Source: an uncultured Lachnospiraceae bacterium
Lineage (GTDB): Bacteria > Bacillota > Clostridia > Lachnospirales > Lachnospiraceae
Direction: 5' to 3'
Assembly (NCBI GenBank): GCA_937950565.1
Contig: CALFCS010000117.1
Location: forward strand, 1 to 40,082
DNA length: 40,082 nucleotides
The translations under genes were made by a program, and so were the position numbers. Shown here in pieces: positions 39,837 through 40,082 of this stretch (the stretch's first letter is position 1; each line of letters begins with the position of its first letter). Under the pieces are notes generated by a model. It did no database searches and was not told where the DNA came from. It saw only the letters and a program-made list of their open reading frames with translations.

Positions 39837-40082
39837 TTAGCTCAACACAGAATATTTCTGATAATATGTTTCCGCCATCTCAGGACTTACAAAAAACCTA
39901 CGCTTCAATTTCTCCAGAATCCTTTCCCTGGATATCCCTTCCTCTAAATTATCCTGTACAAAAATTCTTATTCCTTCTTCTTTCCCCTCTGCTCTTCCTT
40001 CTGCTCTTCCTTCTGCTCTTCCTTCTTCAACTCCATCCTTGTATATATCCTCCAGCGCTTTACACATATCCACTTTCCGCTC
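39837..40082 (-). CDS. Rpn-family nuclease/transposase-like protein (C-terminal part)
   Basis: The frame is open at the window's right edge, so only the last 81 residues are seen (ERKVDMCKALEDIYKDGVEEG at the start). The RAEG repeats followed by a helical tail (ISRERILEKLKRRFFVSPEMAETYYQKYSVLS) are typical of the C-termini of Rpn (PD-(D/E)XK) recombination-promoting nucleases, which are abundant in Lachnospiraceae. The nuclease domain itself is outside the window. A GTG at 40073 could be a start, but the family and the frame favour a longer protein. Confidence 0.7.
   Translation of the reverse strand, partial: ERKVDMCKALEDIYKDGVEEGRAEGRAEGRAEGKEEGIRIFVQDNLEEGISRERILEKLKRRFFVSPEMAETYYQKYSVLS
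39989..40024 (-). repeat. Three exact 12-nt repeats in the Rpn-like gene
   Basis: Units of CTGCTCTTCCTT (plus strand) at 39989-40000, 40001-40012 and 40013-40024, encoding RAEG three times. In frame, so slippage would only change linker length. Confidence 0.9.

Overview
The gene order, protein families and AT-rich sigma-A type promoters point to a gut Firmicute, most likely a Lachnospiraceae member related to Dorea, Mediterraneibacter or Blautia. Features that suggest this are an arg operon with a bifunctional-type ArgJ, a PadR regulator paired with a HAAS-domain membrane protein, DHHW/MBOAT/SGNH genes, DUF4358, DUF5721, and sortase-assembled pili with SpaA/VWA proteins. The family assignment is inferred from the proteins; no rRNA or tRNA gene was seen.

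Positions 1-10800 are biosynthetic. On the minus strand lie proB-proA and then argC-GNAT-argJ-argB-argD, followed by a partial DMT transporter. argG is on the plus strand. argC and argG share a promoter layout (TTGCAT, 17-nt spacer, TATACT or TATAGT) with ArgR-like boxes. argB is broken at a 45-nt, 67%-identical tandem duplication that shifts the frame. Between proB and argG is a padR-SEDS pair with a near-consensus promoter carrying two 21-bp palindromes. Positions 10870-12040 hold a Fic protein with a winged-helix tail and a dyad over its promoter.

Positions 12080-23484 read as one long minus-strand run: SGNH hydrolase, DUF4358, MBOAT acyltransferase, DHHW protein (a likely surface-glycan O-acetylation set), then pseudouridine synthase, ligA, clpX, a subtilisin-like protease, a small coiled-coil protein, lspA and an SLH protein. 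A strong terminator-like hairpin after clpX also sequesters the Shine-Dalgarno of the protease gene. DUF5721 and an orphan HipA-like kinase are convergent at 23556-25317.

Positions 25400-38473 are a two-part sortase-pilus locus on the minus strand. In transcription order it holds a coiled-coil protein, signal peptidase I, tip adhesin A, major pilin A, class C-like sortase, minor pilin, second sortase, tip adhesin B, major pilin B and a 67-nt remnant of a second sortase gene. The two pilin genes lie in ~1.7-kb direct repeats that are almost identical, while the adhesins differ; adhesin B has a CHAP hydrolase domain and adhesin A does not.

The most exciting element is at 38502-39665. Two recombination-site-like sequences, each with 10-bp inverted arms around a 4-nt core, flank about 290 bp, and their cores (TATT and AATA) are inverted relative to each other. 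The segment contains a good promoter (TTGCTT-N17-TACAAT) that now points away from the pilus operon, plus a hairpin that could block read-through into it. A tyrosine recombinase gene sits immediately beside it. This looks like an invertible promoter switch controlling the whole pilus locus, captured in the OFF orientation. Recombination between the pilin repeats would give a second layer of variation by removing or shuffling the adhesin genes. The window ends inside an Rpn-like nuclease gene.
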